From NCBI GenBank assembly GCA_964396385.1, contig CAYNFH010000042.1, positions 1-33,218 of the forward strand: DNA of 33,218 nucleotides, written 5' to 3'. Made by a program: the position numbers and the translations under genes. The notes under the pieces were generated by a model that was not told the DNA's origin, did not search any database, and saw nothing but the letters and a program-made list of their open reading frames with translations. Source of the DNA: CAYNFH01 sp964396385 (GTDB lineage: Bacteria; Armatimonadota; Chthonomonadetes; Chthonomonadales; CAJBBX01). Below are positions 21,436-29,917 of this stretch, in pieces. Each line of letters starts with the position of its first letter. Within the stretch, counting starts at the first letter, position 1.

Positions 21436-22776
21436 ATGAGAATAACACGCAGACTGTTCCTCAAGGAGAGCGGCATCGCTGTCGCGTCCATCGGGCTCGC
21501 GCCCGCGCTCGGCCCGCTTTTCCTCCGCAGCGCCGCGTATGCGCAAGAGCCGGCGCGCTCCGGCCGCCTGGCGGGCGGGAAGAAGGTGCTCATCTGCATC
21601 TTCCAGCGGGGCGCGGTAGACGGCCTCTCCATGGTCGTTCCGCACGGCGATCCTTCCTACTACCAGCACCGGCAGGCGGGGCCGGGCGGTATCGCCATCG
21701 CAAACACCGGCTCCGACGCCGTGATTGACCTGGACGGGAAGTTCGGGCTGCATCCGGCGCTCGCCCCGCTCAAGCCCCTCTATGACGGGGGACACCTGGC
21801 CCCCATCCACGCCTGCGGCTCTCCCAGCGCTACGCGCTCCCACTTCGACGCACAGGACTACATGGAGAGCGCCGCCCCGGGCGACAAGAACATCAAGAGC
21901 GGTTGGCTCGCCCGCACCGTCCAGTGCTGCCCCGAAGACCAGGCGAAGCTGAGTTCGCTCTTCCGGGCCGTGAGCATGACCTCTTACTTGCCAAGGTCGC
22001 TCCAGGGCGACCCTAAGGCCCTGGCCATCGCGGACCTGCGCTCCTTCGGCCTGGATACCGGCCGCCCATTTCGCGCCATGGACGCTTCGGCAGCACAGGA
22101 CGGCGCCACCGGCCAGGCGGTGGCCAGCGCCTTTCAGGCCATGTACGATCAGGACTCCGGCGACGTGGTCCACGGGACAGGCCGCGAGGCGTTCGAGGCG
22201 ATGCGGATCGTCCAGCAGCTCAACCGGCAGGGCTATACTCCCGCACCTGGCACGGATTATCCTCGGACAGGATTCGGGCAGGCGCTCCAGCAGATCGCTC
22301 AGATGATCAAGGCCAACGTGGGGCTGGAAATAGGCTTCGCGGAGCTGGGCGGCTGGGACACCCACGTCCGCCAGGGCGGCGCGCAGGGCGCCCTCTCCGC
22401 GCGCTTGCGGGAGCTGGGCCAGGGGCTGACGGCGCTCTTCACGGACCTGGGAGACCGCATGTCGGACGTGGCGGTGCTGACCATGAGCGAGTTCGGCCGC
22501 ACCGCACGCCAGAACGGCAATGGCGGCACGGACCACGGCCACGGCACCTGCTTCCTCGCTCTGGGCGGCGCGGTCAATGGCGGCAAAGTGCTCGGCCAGT
22601 GGCCGGGGCTCGCGCCGGAGCAGCTCTACGAGGGCCGGGACCTGGCCGTCACCACGGACTTCCGGGACGTCTTCGGCGAGGTTGCCCAACGCCACCTCGG
22701 CGTCAAGGAGCTCGCCTCGGTCTTCCCCGGTTACCAGAGCAGCTCCGCCAACTTCCGGGGTGTCATCAGGGCATAG
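21436..22776 (+). CDS. DUF1501 family exported protein (Tat substrate)
   Basis: The 446-residue protein begins MRITRRLFLKESGIAVASIG, a twin-arginine signal (RRLFLK), implying export in folded form by Tat. Family features follow: KKVLICIFQRGAVDGLSMVV, DLDGKFGLHPALAPLKPLYDG, IHACGSPSATRSHFDAQDYME, GFAELGGWDTH and AVLTMSEFGRTARQNGNGGTDHGHGT. DUF1501 proteins are related to the alkaline phosphatase/sulfatase fold, and the Asp, His and Ser residues in these blocks are at the usual metal-site positions. The catalytic reaction is unproven. It forms a two-gene unit with the DUF1800 gene. Its stop overlaps the end of the convergent glgB gene by 11 nt. Confidence 0.92.
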   Translation: MRITRRLFLKESGIAVASIGLAPALGPLFLRSAAYAQEPARSGRLAGGKKVLICIFQRGAVDGLSMVVPHGDPSYYQHRQAGPGGIAIANTGSDAVIDLDGKFGLHPALAPLKPLYDGGHLAPIHACGSPSATRSHFDAQDYMESAAPGDKNIKSGWLARTVQCCPEDQAKLSSLFRAVSMTSYLPRSLQGDPKALAIADLRSFGLDTGRPFRAMDASAAQDGATGQAVASAFQAMYDQDSGDVVHGTGREAFEAMRIVQQLNRQGYTPAPGTDYPRTGFGQALQQIAQMIKANVGLEIGFAELGGWDTHVRQGGAQGALSARLRELGQGLTALFTDLGDRMSDVAVLTMSEFGRTARQNGNGGTDHGHGTCFLALGGAVNGGKVLGQWPGLAPEQLYEGRDLAVTTDFRDVFGEVAQRHLGVKELASVFPGYQSSSANFRGVIRA

Positions 22777-24808
22777 GAGCCAGGACCTGCGCGGAGCGTG
22801 CGGGCAGGTAGATCTGCACGCTCTGCGCACGACCATACATCGGCACGTCCTGGCGCGGATAGACCGCTCCTTCCTCCACGCGCCCGTGCCCCTCGAACTC
22901 CAGTCTGTCCGTGTCCAGAATGAGGCGGTAGTCCGCCGCGTCTGGCACCGGGATTCGCAGCCCGGAGTATGACTCCGTGGGGTGGAAGTTGAAGGCAAAT
23001 ACCAGGGGTCCCCGCCGGTAGACAAGCTGCCGGCTTTCCTCGTGCACGGCGAGCTGCTCGATTAGCGGATCCTCCAGCAGGTAGTACTCCTCATCGAGGC
23101 GCATCATGGCCCGGTCGAAGCGCGCCAATCCCGCATACCGGAGGTCCTCCCGGTCCACCAGCGACCACTGCCGTCGAGCGTAGTGAAACGAGTAGTTGTT
23201 GCCGGGCCGCGGAAAGTCTATCCACTCCGGGTGCCCGAACTCGTTGCCCATAAAGTTCAGGTACCCCTCGCCGCCCAGTGAGAAAGTGATGAGCCGGATC
23301 ATCTTGTGGAGCGCCAGCCCCCGGTCGACGGCCAGGTTTGATTCACTGCGGCTCATGTGCCAGTACATCTCCTGGTCCATGAGCCAGAAGGCGAGCGTCT
23401 TATCTCCCACCAGCGCCTGGTCGTGCGATTCCGCGTACCCGACGTGCTTCTCGTGGGCGCGGCGGTTCAGCAGCGTGTGGTACAGCCCGCTCAGGCTCCA
23501 GTCCTCGTCTCTCTGCTCCTTGAGCAGCTTGATCCAGTAGTCCGGGATGCCCATGGCCAGGCGGTAGTCGAACCCTAGACCACCCTCCTCCACCGGCCGC
23601 GCCAGCCCCACCATTCCAGAGACATCCTCCGCGATGGAAACGGCCTTCGGCTTCGCCGCGTGGAGTGTCTCGTTGGCCAGCATCAGGTAGACCACAGCGT
23701 CCAGGTCCACGTTGTCGGAGAAGTAATCGTCGTAGCTGGTAAACGGTTTCCCAAGGCCGTGGTCTAGGTACAGCATGCTGGTTACGCCGTCAAACCGATA
23801 GCCGTCGAACCCGTACTCCTCCAGCCAGAACCGCACGTTGGAGAGCAGGAACCGCAGGACTTCGTACTTGCCGTAGTCGAAAAGAAGGGAGTCCCAGGCC
23901 GTGTGCTCGCCGCGTCCCCCCGCGTGGAAGTATTGGTAAGCCGTTCCGTCGAAGCGGTTCAGCCCCTCTCGCAGGTTCTTGACGGCGTGAGAGTGGATGA
24001 GGTCCATGATGACGGCGAGGCCGAGCCCGTGCGCACGGTCGACGAGCGACTTCAAGTCTTCCGGGGTACCGAACCGGGAGGAGACCGCATAGAAGTTGGA
24101 AACATGGTAGCCAAAGGAGCCGTAGAACGGATGCTCCATCACCGCCATGAGCTGCACGGCGTTGTAGCCCAGCCGCGCGGCACGCGGCACCACGTTGTCG
24201 GCGAACTCCGCGAACGTGCCGACGCGGCCCTCCTCCACCGCGATTCCAACGTGCGCTTCGTAGATCCGGATGCCCCCGCGGTGAGGAGGCAGCGTGTTCC
24301 GCCATTGGTACGGCTCCGGCGGCTGCCAGTACTGCGCCGTAAAATCGCCCGAATTGGGATCCTGCACCACGCGCCGCGCGTAGGCCGGGATGCGGTCCAT
24401 GCCGCCATCGGCCGAGCCCACGTGGACCTTATAGGCGCTGCCATGGGTGAGCCTACCGGCGTACAAGTCGTCGGGGAGGAAGACGGACCAGATGCCCCAC
24501 TGGTCGCGCTCGAGCGGGTTAGCGCCGCGGTCCCAGCCGTTGAAATCGCCTATCAGCCCCAGATAGTTTGCGCCCGGCGCCCATTCCCGGTACCAGACTC
24601 CCGGTGCGCCGTCACGCCACCCCCGCGTGAGCCCAAAGTAGTGGTGGCCCTGACTGATCGGTCCCAGGAGCCCACCCTGCTGGTCGATCTGGTCCCGCCG
24701 TTGACGGTAGCGCGCATATCGGTCCCGCAGCCGGTCCGCGTACGGCGCCAGCCACGGATCCAGCCCAATCAGCCCCGTCCCATCTGGCGGGTTAGCTCGC
24801 CTGGTCAT
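22766..24808 (-). CDS. glgB: 1,4-alpha-glucan branching enzyme (GH13)
   Basis: ATG 24808 with AGGAGC just upstream gives 680 residues; the longer frame upstream is rejected. An N-terminal carbohydrate-binding (CBM48-like) part (VWYREWAPGANYLGLIGDFNG, about 72-91) precedes the GH13 barrel. Catalytic residues are recognised: GYRFDG with nucleophile Asp340, SIAEDVSG with acid/base Glu394, and YAESHDQAL with the transition-state Asp463. The length and motifs resemble the eukaryotic-type (GH13_8) branching enzymes rather than the longer E. coli type. It makes alpha-1,6 branches in glycogen in the cytoplasm. A sugar-nucleotide transferase cluster lies elsewhere in the window, but no glycogen synthase is present. 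Its end overlaps the DUF1501 gene. Confidence 0.95.
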   Translation of the reverse strand: MTRRANPPDGTGLIGLDPWLAPYADRLRDRYARYRQRRDQIDQQGGLLGPISQGHHYFGLTRGWRDGAPGVWYREWAPGANYLGLIGDFNGWDRGANPLERDQWGIWSVFLPDDLYAGRLTHGSAYKVHVGSADGGMDRIPAYARRVVQDPNSGDFTAQYWQPPEPYQWRNTLPPHRGGIRIYEAHVGIAVEEGRVGTFAEFADNVVPRAARLGYNAVQLMAVMEHPFYGSFGYHVSNFYAVSSRFGTPEDLKSLVDRAHGLGLAVIMDLIHSHAVKNLREGLNRFDGTAYQYFHAGGRGEHTAWDSLLFDYGKYEVLRFLLSNVRFWLEEYGFDGYRFDGVTSMLYLDHGLGKPFTSYDDYFSDNVDLDAVVYLMLANETLHAAKPKAVSIAEDVSGMVGLARPVEEGGLGFDYRLAMGIPDYWIKLLKEQRDEDWSLSGLYHTLLNRRAHEKHVGYAESHDQALVGDKTLAFWLMDQEMYWHMSRSESNLAVDRGLALHKMIRLITFSLGGEGYLNFMGNEFGHPEWIDFPRPGNNYSFHYARRQWSLVDREDLRYAGLARFDRAMMRLDEEYYLLEDPLIEQLAVHEESRQLVYRRGPLVFAFNFHPTESYSGLRIPVPDAADYRLILDTDRLEFEGHGRVEEGAVYPRQDVPMYGRAQSVQIYLPARSAQVLAPMP

Positions 24809-24832
24809 CCACGCTCCTGAAGCCCCCAACTC

Positions 24833-26824
24833 ATGCAATCGCCTATCCCTTCTCCCATCGAACCACTCAACTCCGAGCCCACGCCTCATCCCCTCATCGC
24901 CTCATCGCCTCATCGGTTCTCCCCAGTCCGCTCCATTGCCCTCAGCCTGATCTTCGCGCCGCTCTGCTGCTACTGGGCGCAGGACCAGGGGGTAGACCGC
25001 ATCTTCTCCCTGATGGTTCCCCCGGTAGTCCTCACCCTGATCCTGGTCGCGCTTAACGTGCCGCTTCGGCGGTCCTTTCCACGGCTCGCACTGAGCGAGG
25101 GGGACCTCGTGGTCTTCTTCGCCATGCAGGCCGTAATGTGCGCCATGGCGTCGGAGTGGATGGACGTGATCAGTCCCTACATCTACAGCTACGCCGCGTA
25201 CGCGGACCGCAATGCGCGATACAAGGACCACATCCTGCCCTACATCAGCTCCTGGCTCTTCTTCACGAACGACTCTCAGCTCAAGGACTTCGTGGTCGGG
25301 GGCAAACCGTTCTCCTACTTCTGGTCCCATCTGTCCATCTGGTGGCCGAAGATCCTGGCCTGGACGGCTCTGGCGGGGCTGGTCGCCTTCGCCATGCTCT
25401 GCATCAACTCGCTTATGCGGGACGAGTGGACGCGCCGCGAGCGGCTGGCTTTCCCCATCATCCAGCTTCCCATCGCCATGACTCAGCAGGGCGGCGCGGG
25501 GCCCATGTGGCGCAACCGGACCATGTGGGGCGCCTTCGGAATCATGTTTACCATTGACATGGTGAACGGCTTCCACTTCCTCTATCCCTCGGTGCCGCTC
25601 ATAAACGTGCGCTTTCTCGGCGACATGAGCCAGTGGTTCCCTTCCAGGCCGTGGAACCAGGTGGGGTGGACGCCTATCGGCATCTTCCCCTATATGGCGG
25701 CCATCGGCCTCTTCATGCCCACGGACCTCCTGTTTTCCGCCATCTTCTTCTTCTTCGTCCGCAAGCTGCAGCAGGTGGGCGCCGCCGCCCTCGGCAACGA
25801 ACAGGGCGTCTTTGGCGGAGGAGGCCTCGTACCCAGCGCTCCATATTTCAGCGAGCAGTCATGGGGCGCCTTTCTGGGGCTCTTCGTGATGGCCCTCTGG
25901 GTGGCCCGCGGCTACCTGCGGGAGGTGTGGGACCAGATCCTGCGCGGTGGACGCGCCGCAGACAGGGCCATCAGCCACCGCGCCGCCTTCGCCGGACTCC
26001 TGGGGTGCCTGGCCGCCCTGGGCTGGATCGGAGTGGAGATTGGCCTGCCGTTTGCATTTGTGGTCGGCTACACGCTGTTGTTCCTCGCGTTCAGCATCGC
26101 ATTAACCCGCCTGCGCGCTCAGCTCGGTCCGCCCTCGCACGAGATGGCGTTCATGGGGCCCAACCAGCTCCTGGTGGACTTCCGGGGCACGCAGGGCATC
26201 GCGCCGGCCTTCATCGCGCGGACGGTCACCACATTCCACTTCATGAACCGCATCCACCGGACTCACCCCATGCCGGACCAGCTCGAGGCGCTGAAGATGG
26301 CGGAGCAGTCGCGCATCAGTCCGCGCGCCATGTTCCTCGCTGTCGTATTAGCGACTATCGCCGGCAGCATCCTCGGGCACCTGGTGAAAATCTACCATGG
26401 CTACCGGTGGACGCCGGGAGATTCCGGCGGGGACACCACGGACGTGGTCGCCACCCTGGTGGACACGCCACGTCCTCCGAACCCCACCGCCATGTTCGCG
26501 GTAGCCATCGGCTTCATGGTGGTGGTCGGGCTGGACGCCATCCGATTCCGGTTTCCGGGCTTCCCCTTCCACCCGGCCGGTTACGCGCTGGGCATGAACT
26601 TCGGCGTGGACTACTTCTGGTTCGGTCTGCTCATAGTCCTGGTGATTAAAGTCTTCGTGCAGCGGTACTACGGATTGCAGGGCTACGAGAAACTGCGGAT
26701 GGCCGCTTTCGGCGTCATCCTGGGCGAGTTCGCGGCCGAGGGCATCTGGGGCGGGTACGCCATGATCTATCGCGTGGCCACCTACAGCATCTCCATCAAC
26801 GGCCGCCTGGGGTGGGATCAGTAG
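24833..26824 (+). CDS. Polytopic membrane protein, DUF6785/DUF6784-like
   Basis: The 663-residue protein has many hydrophobic spans, for example SIALSLIFAPLCCYW, VVLTLILVALNV, WTALAGLVAFAMLC, ILFSAIFFFF-like runs and FVVGYTLLFLAFSIAL. Polar loops carry conserved-looking motifs: FFAMQAVMCAMASEWMD, RERLAFPIIQLPIAM, SLEMAFMGP-like and RFPGFPFHPAGYALG. This pattern matches large proteins I know as DUF6785/DUF6784, common in Planctomycetes, Armatimonadota and relatives, possibly oligosaccharide or peptide-type transporters; the function is unproven. The N-terminal 30 residues are Ser/Pro/His-rich and encoded partly by CGCCTCATC repeats. No Shine-Dalgarno precedes ATG 24833, so the true start may differ. 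It is divergent from glgB with only 24 nt between starts. Confidence 0.75.
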   Translation: MQSPIPSPIEPLNSEPTPHPLIASSPHRFSPVRSIALSLIFAPLCCYWAQDQGVDRIFSLMVPPVVLTLILVALNVPLRRSFPRLALSEGDLVVFFAMQAVMCAMASEWMDVISPYIYSYAAYADRNARYKDHILPYISSWLFFTNDSQLKDFVVGGKPFSYFWSHLSIWWPKILAWTALAGLVAFAMLCINSLMRDEWTRRERLAFPIIQLPIAMTQQGGAGPMWRNRTMWGAFGIMFTIDMVNGFHFLYPSVPLINVRFLGDMSQWFPSRPWNQVGWTPIGIFPYMAAIGLFMPTDLLFSAIFFFFVRKLQQVGAAALGNEQGVFGGGGLVPSAPYFSEQSWGAFLGLFVMALWVARGYLREVWDQILRGGRAADRAISHRAAFAGLLGCLAALGWIGVEIGLPFAFVVGYTLLFLAFSIALTRLRAQLGPPSHEMAFMGPNQLLVDFRGTQGIAPAFIARTVTTFHFMNRIHRTHPMPDQLEALKMAEQSRISPRAMFLAVVLATIAGSILGHLVKIYHGYRWTPGDSGGDTTDVVATLVDTPRPPNPTAMFAVAIGFMVVVGLDAIRFRFPGFPFHPAGYALGMNFGVDYFWFGLLIVLVIKVFVQRYYGLQGYEKLRMAAFGVILGEFAAEGIWGGYAMIYRVATYSISINGRLGWDQ

Positions 26825-26825
26825 G

Positions 26826-26834
26826 TGGTATACT
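26826..26834 (+). promoter_or_regulatory. Extended -10 element upstream of the deacetylase gene
   Basis: TGGTATACT is an extended -10 motif (TGn plus TATACT) just after the stop of the membrane-protein gene. No -35 box is seen at the right distance. Transcription would start near 26841. Confidence 0.5.
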
Positions 26835-26889
26835 ACGCTCGCAAGACATGCCCGCCAGTCCTCCTCGTACCTGCCAATGTAACCCGGTC

Positions 26890-28713
26890 ATGCCCCACTC
26901 CGTCCAAAGGTTGAGATTGACGAGCTCGGCGCTCTGGCCTTTCGTGTTCCTTGCACTGACGGCCACTATTTGCCGGCCGGCTGGCGCGGCTCCGACCAGC
27001 GCGCAGTCGGCCGATAAGGCAGTCAAGCAGATGCAGGCGGGGGACCTCCGCGCAGCGGCGGTCACCGTCCGGCAGGGACTGGAGGCGGACCCGGGCGATA
27101 CGCTCCTTCACAATGTAGCGGCAGCGCTGCTGCTGACGACGGGAGACTCCGTCGGCGCGCAGTCCGAGTGGGAGGCCTCTCTGGACGATGTGCCGGACGA
27201 CGGCCTCGCCCAGTACGGGCTCGGCCTCGCCTATCTGGCCCGGGGCGACCGGACGCACGCGATAGACCGGTTCGTCGAAGCCGAGCGCACCGGCGATAAG
27301 GCGTACTGTATGCTCTCAGAGCGGTACGTCCGTATTTTGGAAGGCGCTCCGGTAAGCGCCGGACTGGCCCTACCGGACGCATTCACTGCGGCGACCCAGG
27401 CGCTGGACGGCCTTGCCGCGGCGCAGCGCGGGGACCACAAGCAGGCGGTGGTGAGCCTCACGGGGGCACTGGCGGCCCTGCCAGGGGACCCGTTCGGTGA
27501 GCCGCCTGGTCTGATCATGACCATGGATCCCGCGAGACCGCTCCGGTACGGGTCGGACCGTCTCCCAACGGGCAACGGACTGGCGTCTCACCGGCCTAAG
27601 CGCGAGGCGCCGTACCACGGCATCATCACGCTATCCGCGGGAGACGTACCCTCCGACGCCGGCTTCGTCCTGTTCCGCATCGACGGAGCGGTCAGCAGCC
27701 TGGCGAACACGCGGCCCTTCCGGCTGGTGTGGGATACGTCCAAGTTTCCGAACGGCATTCACCGGATCGAGATCCACGTCTGCGACCAGCAGGGCCGCGA
27801 GATCTCCACCGTGACGCGGGAGATTCGGACCGCGAATGCGGACGCGCCGGTGAAGCAGACGCCGGACACGCAGAGGGCGGAACGCGTGCGAGCGGCCTTG
27901 TGGCAGCAGATGAATCTGCATCCCAGCCGCCTGATGCTGGCTTACACGGCGGCGCTTTCCGCACAGGCCGCCGGCGATACCGCGGCCATGGCGCGCCTCC
28001 TGCACCAGGCCGCGGCGATCGACCCGGACTACAAGGACGTCAGAGAGCGGGTGGCGGCCATTGATGCGACCACCGCGGACCCAGGATTCTGGCGAGGCGC
28101 GGCAAACGACAACGTCGTCGCATTGACGTTTGACGACGGGCCGAAGCCGGGCATCACGGAGCAGCTTCTGGCGGTCCTCGCGCGCGAGCAGGTGCCGGGG
28201 ACCTTCTTCGTCATCGGCCGACATGCGACGGAGTTTCCGGCCTTGACCAGGAAGCTTGCCGAGGCGGGAATGCAGATAGAGGACCATACGTATACTCACT
28301 CAAACCTGGCGCTGCTCCCGTCGGGAAGCGTGGAACGCGAGCTGCTGCGGACGGCAGCCTCCGTGGAAGCGGCGACCGGTAAGTGGCCGCACTACTTTCG
28401 GCCCCCGGGCGGCAACCTGGGACCGGATACGACGAAGATTGCGGCGCGCTGGGGCCTCACCGCCTGCATGTGGACCGTAGACGGAGAGGCGCTGGAGAAC
28501 GGCAGTCCGGACAGGCTCATCGAGTACGTCCTCCAGCATGCCTGTCCGGGGGCGATCATCCTGCTGCATAACGGCCGGATGACCACCGTGGAGGCGCTTC
28601 CGACCATAATTGATGGGCTCCGCAAGCGGGGCTACTCGTTTGTAACAGTCGATCAGCTCGCCGCGCGCCGGGCGGCCGCCGGACAGGCAACCGCTCGGAA
28701 CGCGGGAGGATAG
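26890..28713 (+). CDS. Exported TPR protein with polysaccharide deacetylase (NodB) domain
   Basis: ATG 26890 is chosen because it opens a good signal peptide (PHSVQRLRLTSSALWPFVFL to PAGA); ATGs at 26848 and earlier add a cryptic tail. Residues about 45-200 hold tetratricopeptide-like helices (AVKQMQAGDLRAAAVTVRQG; AQYGLGLAYLARGDRTHAID). A beta-rich, Ig-like segment (about 250-325; GFVLFRIDGAVSSLAN, PNGIHRIEIHV) follows. The C-terminal NodB domain has TFDDGP (413-418) with the catalytic Asp pair, HTYTHSNL (metal His residues) and RPPGGN. It ends LLHNGR in place of the common LLHD. It would deacetylate an N-acetyl polysaccharide such as peptidoglycan or a surface polymer in the envelope. The substrate is unknown. 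Confidence 0.88.
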   Translation: MPHSVQRLRLTSSALWPFVFLALTATICRPAGAAPTSAQSADKAVKQMQAGDLRAAAVTVRQGLEADPGDTLLHNVAAALLLTTGDSVGAQSEWEASLDDVPDDGLAQYGLGLAYLARGDRTHAIDRFVEAERTGDKAYCMLSERYVRILEGAPVSAGLALPDAFTAATQALDGLAAAQRGDHKQAVVSLTGALAALPGDPFGEPPGLIMTMDPARPLRYGSDRLPTGNGLASHRPKREAPYHGIITLSAGDVPSDAGFVLFRIDGAVSSLANTRPFRLVWDTSKFPNGIHRIEIHVCDQQGREISTVTREIRTANADAPVKQTPDTQRAERVRAALWQQMNLHPSRLMLAYTAALSAQAAGDTAAMARLLHQAAAIDPDYKDVRERVAAIDATTADPGFWRGAANDNVVALTFDDGPKPGITEQLLAVLAREQVPGTFFVIGRHATEFPALTRKLAEAGMQIEDHTYTHSNLALLPSGSVERELLRTAASVEAATGKWPHYFRPPGGNLGPDTTKIAARWGLTACMWTVDGEALENGSPDRLIEYVLQHACPGAIILLHNGRMTTVEALPTIIDGLRKRGYSFVTVDQLAARRAAAGQATARNAGG

Positions 28714-28725
28714 GCCGGTATAGGA

Positions 28726-28787
28726 GTATGGGGGCTGGGGCGCGGAGTCCGGATGCCGGACACTCCCGCACACCCACACCCCCATAC
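28726..28787. repeat. Inverted repeat with GTATGGGGG arms
   Basis: GTATGGGGG (28726-28734) and CCCCCATAC (28779-28787) are exact inverted arms. Between them is a perfect GTCCGG-ATG-CCGGAC hairpin. It is an intergenic repeat and could also act as a weak terminator of the deacetylase gene. Confidence 0.75.
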
Positions 28788-28895
28788 CCCCACACTCAAA
28801 AAGGCCGCTCGGCAGGAATCCTTACCGGCGGTTGCGTAACTTAAGTTGCAAGGTGTTTGGCCCTGAAACCAACAGCCTTTTACGGGAGGTATCTC

Positions 28896-29837
28896 ATGCG
28901 ACCATCGTATCGCAGTTTGGCCGGCCTGGCGTTCGCGGGCCTGATGACCCTCGGCATGGCCACCGGCGCCCGAGCGGATAAGCAGGAGCTGCTGGGTATC
29001 CACATCTGGCGCACCTGGAGGGACGTGCTCGGCAAGTTCGGCCAGCCGACGCGCATCGAGGTCGGCGCTGTCACCACACCTATAACCGGAGCCGCTTCGA
29101 GCGGTACCGGCAACCTGCTGGGCGGCGGCGCCGGCCTGCCCGGCCTCGGCGGAATGGGCATGATGGGCGGTCCGCCCGGTATGCCCGGCATGGCGCGAGG
29201 CATGATGGGCGGACCCGGCGGTATGAGCGGCTACGCGCAGGGGTACATGCAGTCAATGATGCGGGGGCGCGGTATGGGCAGCCCCTACGGCGGCTATCCC
29301 GGTGCACCAGGCGGGATGATGGGCGGTCCCATGGGCAAGGCTGGCATGATGGCCGGCGCCATGGGTGGCGAAGAGGGCCCCGCGGCGGCCGGACCTGGAA
29401 TGGCGGGTGGTGGAATGCTCTCCGGCGCGCCCGGTATGCCGGGCGCTCCCGCGGGTCCCGGCATCGGCGCTCCCGGCGGTTTGGGCAACCTGCAGGTGCA
29501 GTCGACCGGCGAGGGTGAGGTCACCTGGATCTATCAGAAGGGGCAGCTCACCTACCTGTTCCTCTTCAATAAGGACGGGCGCGTCATCCAGATCCAGGAG
29601 TTCGGCCGTTCCGGCGGCGGACCCACCGTCCGCGGCGTCCGCCTAGGCGATCCGGTCGGCAAAGTGTACCGGCTGTACGGATGGGCCAACAGCTCCGCGA
29701 CCAACGGCAACGAGCTGACCCTGGACTACGGCCGCAAAGCCCAGGTGGCGTTCCAGCTTCTGGACGAGGGCCACGGTGCCAAGGTGGTCGGCATCACCGT
29801 AGCGCTCACCGAAAAGAACGAAATACCGGGCGGATAA
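28896..29837 (+). CDS. Exported Gly/Met-rich protein with split C-terminal domain
   Basis: ATG 28896 is preceded by GGGAGG at a 7-nt spacing. The 313-residue protein has a signal peptide (SLAGLAFAGLMTLGMATGARA). The N-terminal module LLGIHIWRTWRDVLGKFGQP and the later GVRLGDPVGKVYRLYGWANS look like two copies of one lipoprotein-SmpA/OmlA-like motif (I-x-x-G-x-x-x-x-x-V-x-x-x-G). Between them residues about 60-200 are a Gly/Met/Pro-rich low-complexity stretch (GMMGGPPGMPGMARGMMGGP and similar). It is followed by a small beta part (VTWIYQKGQLTYLFLFNKDG). It is therefore read as one domain interrupted by a disordered insertion. An intrinsic terminator follows. Function unknown; outer-surface or periplasmic location inferred. 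Confidence 0.75.
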   Translation: MRPSYRSLAGLAFAGLMTLGMATGARADKQELLGIHIWRTWRDVLGKFGQPTRIEVGAVTTPITGAASSGTGNLLGGGAGLPGLGGMGMMGGPPGMPGMARGMMGGPGGMSGYAQGYMQSMMRGRGMGSPYGGYPGAPGGMMGGPMGKAGMMAGAMGGEEGPAAAGPGMAGGGMLSGAPGMPGAPAGPGIGAPGGLGNLQVQSTGEGEVTWIYQKGQLTYLFLFNKDGRVIQIQEFGRSGGGPTVRGVRLGDPVGKVYRLYGWANSSATNGNELTLDYGRKAQVAFQLLDEGHGAKVVGITVALTEKNEIPGG

Positions 29838-29860
29838 CCGTCCGGTCTCTGCTGTACAAT

Positions 29861-29893
29861 AGGAGGGGAGAGGCGCATTGTCTCTCCCCTCCT
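29861..29893 (+). terminator. Intrinsic terminator after the Gly/Met-rich protein gene
   Basis: AGGAGGGGAGAG and CTCTCCCCTCCT form a perfect 12-bp stem with a 9-nt loop, followed by TTTGCGTTT. It starts 23 nt after the stop at 29837 and precedes dnaG. Confidence 0.85.
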
Positions 29894-29917
29894 TTGCGTT
29901 TGGCCCCGCAACCATTC

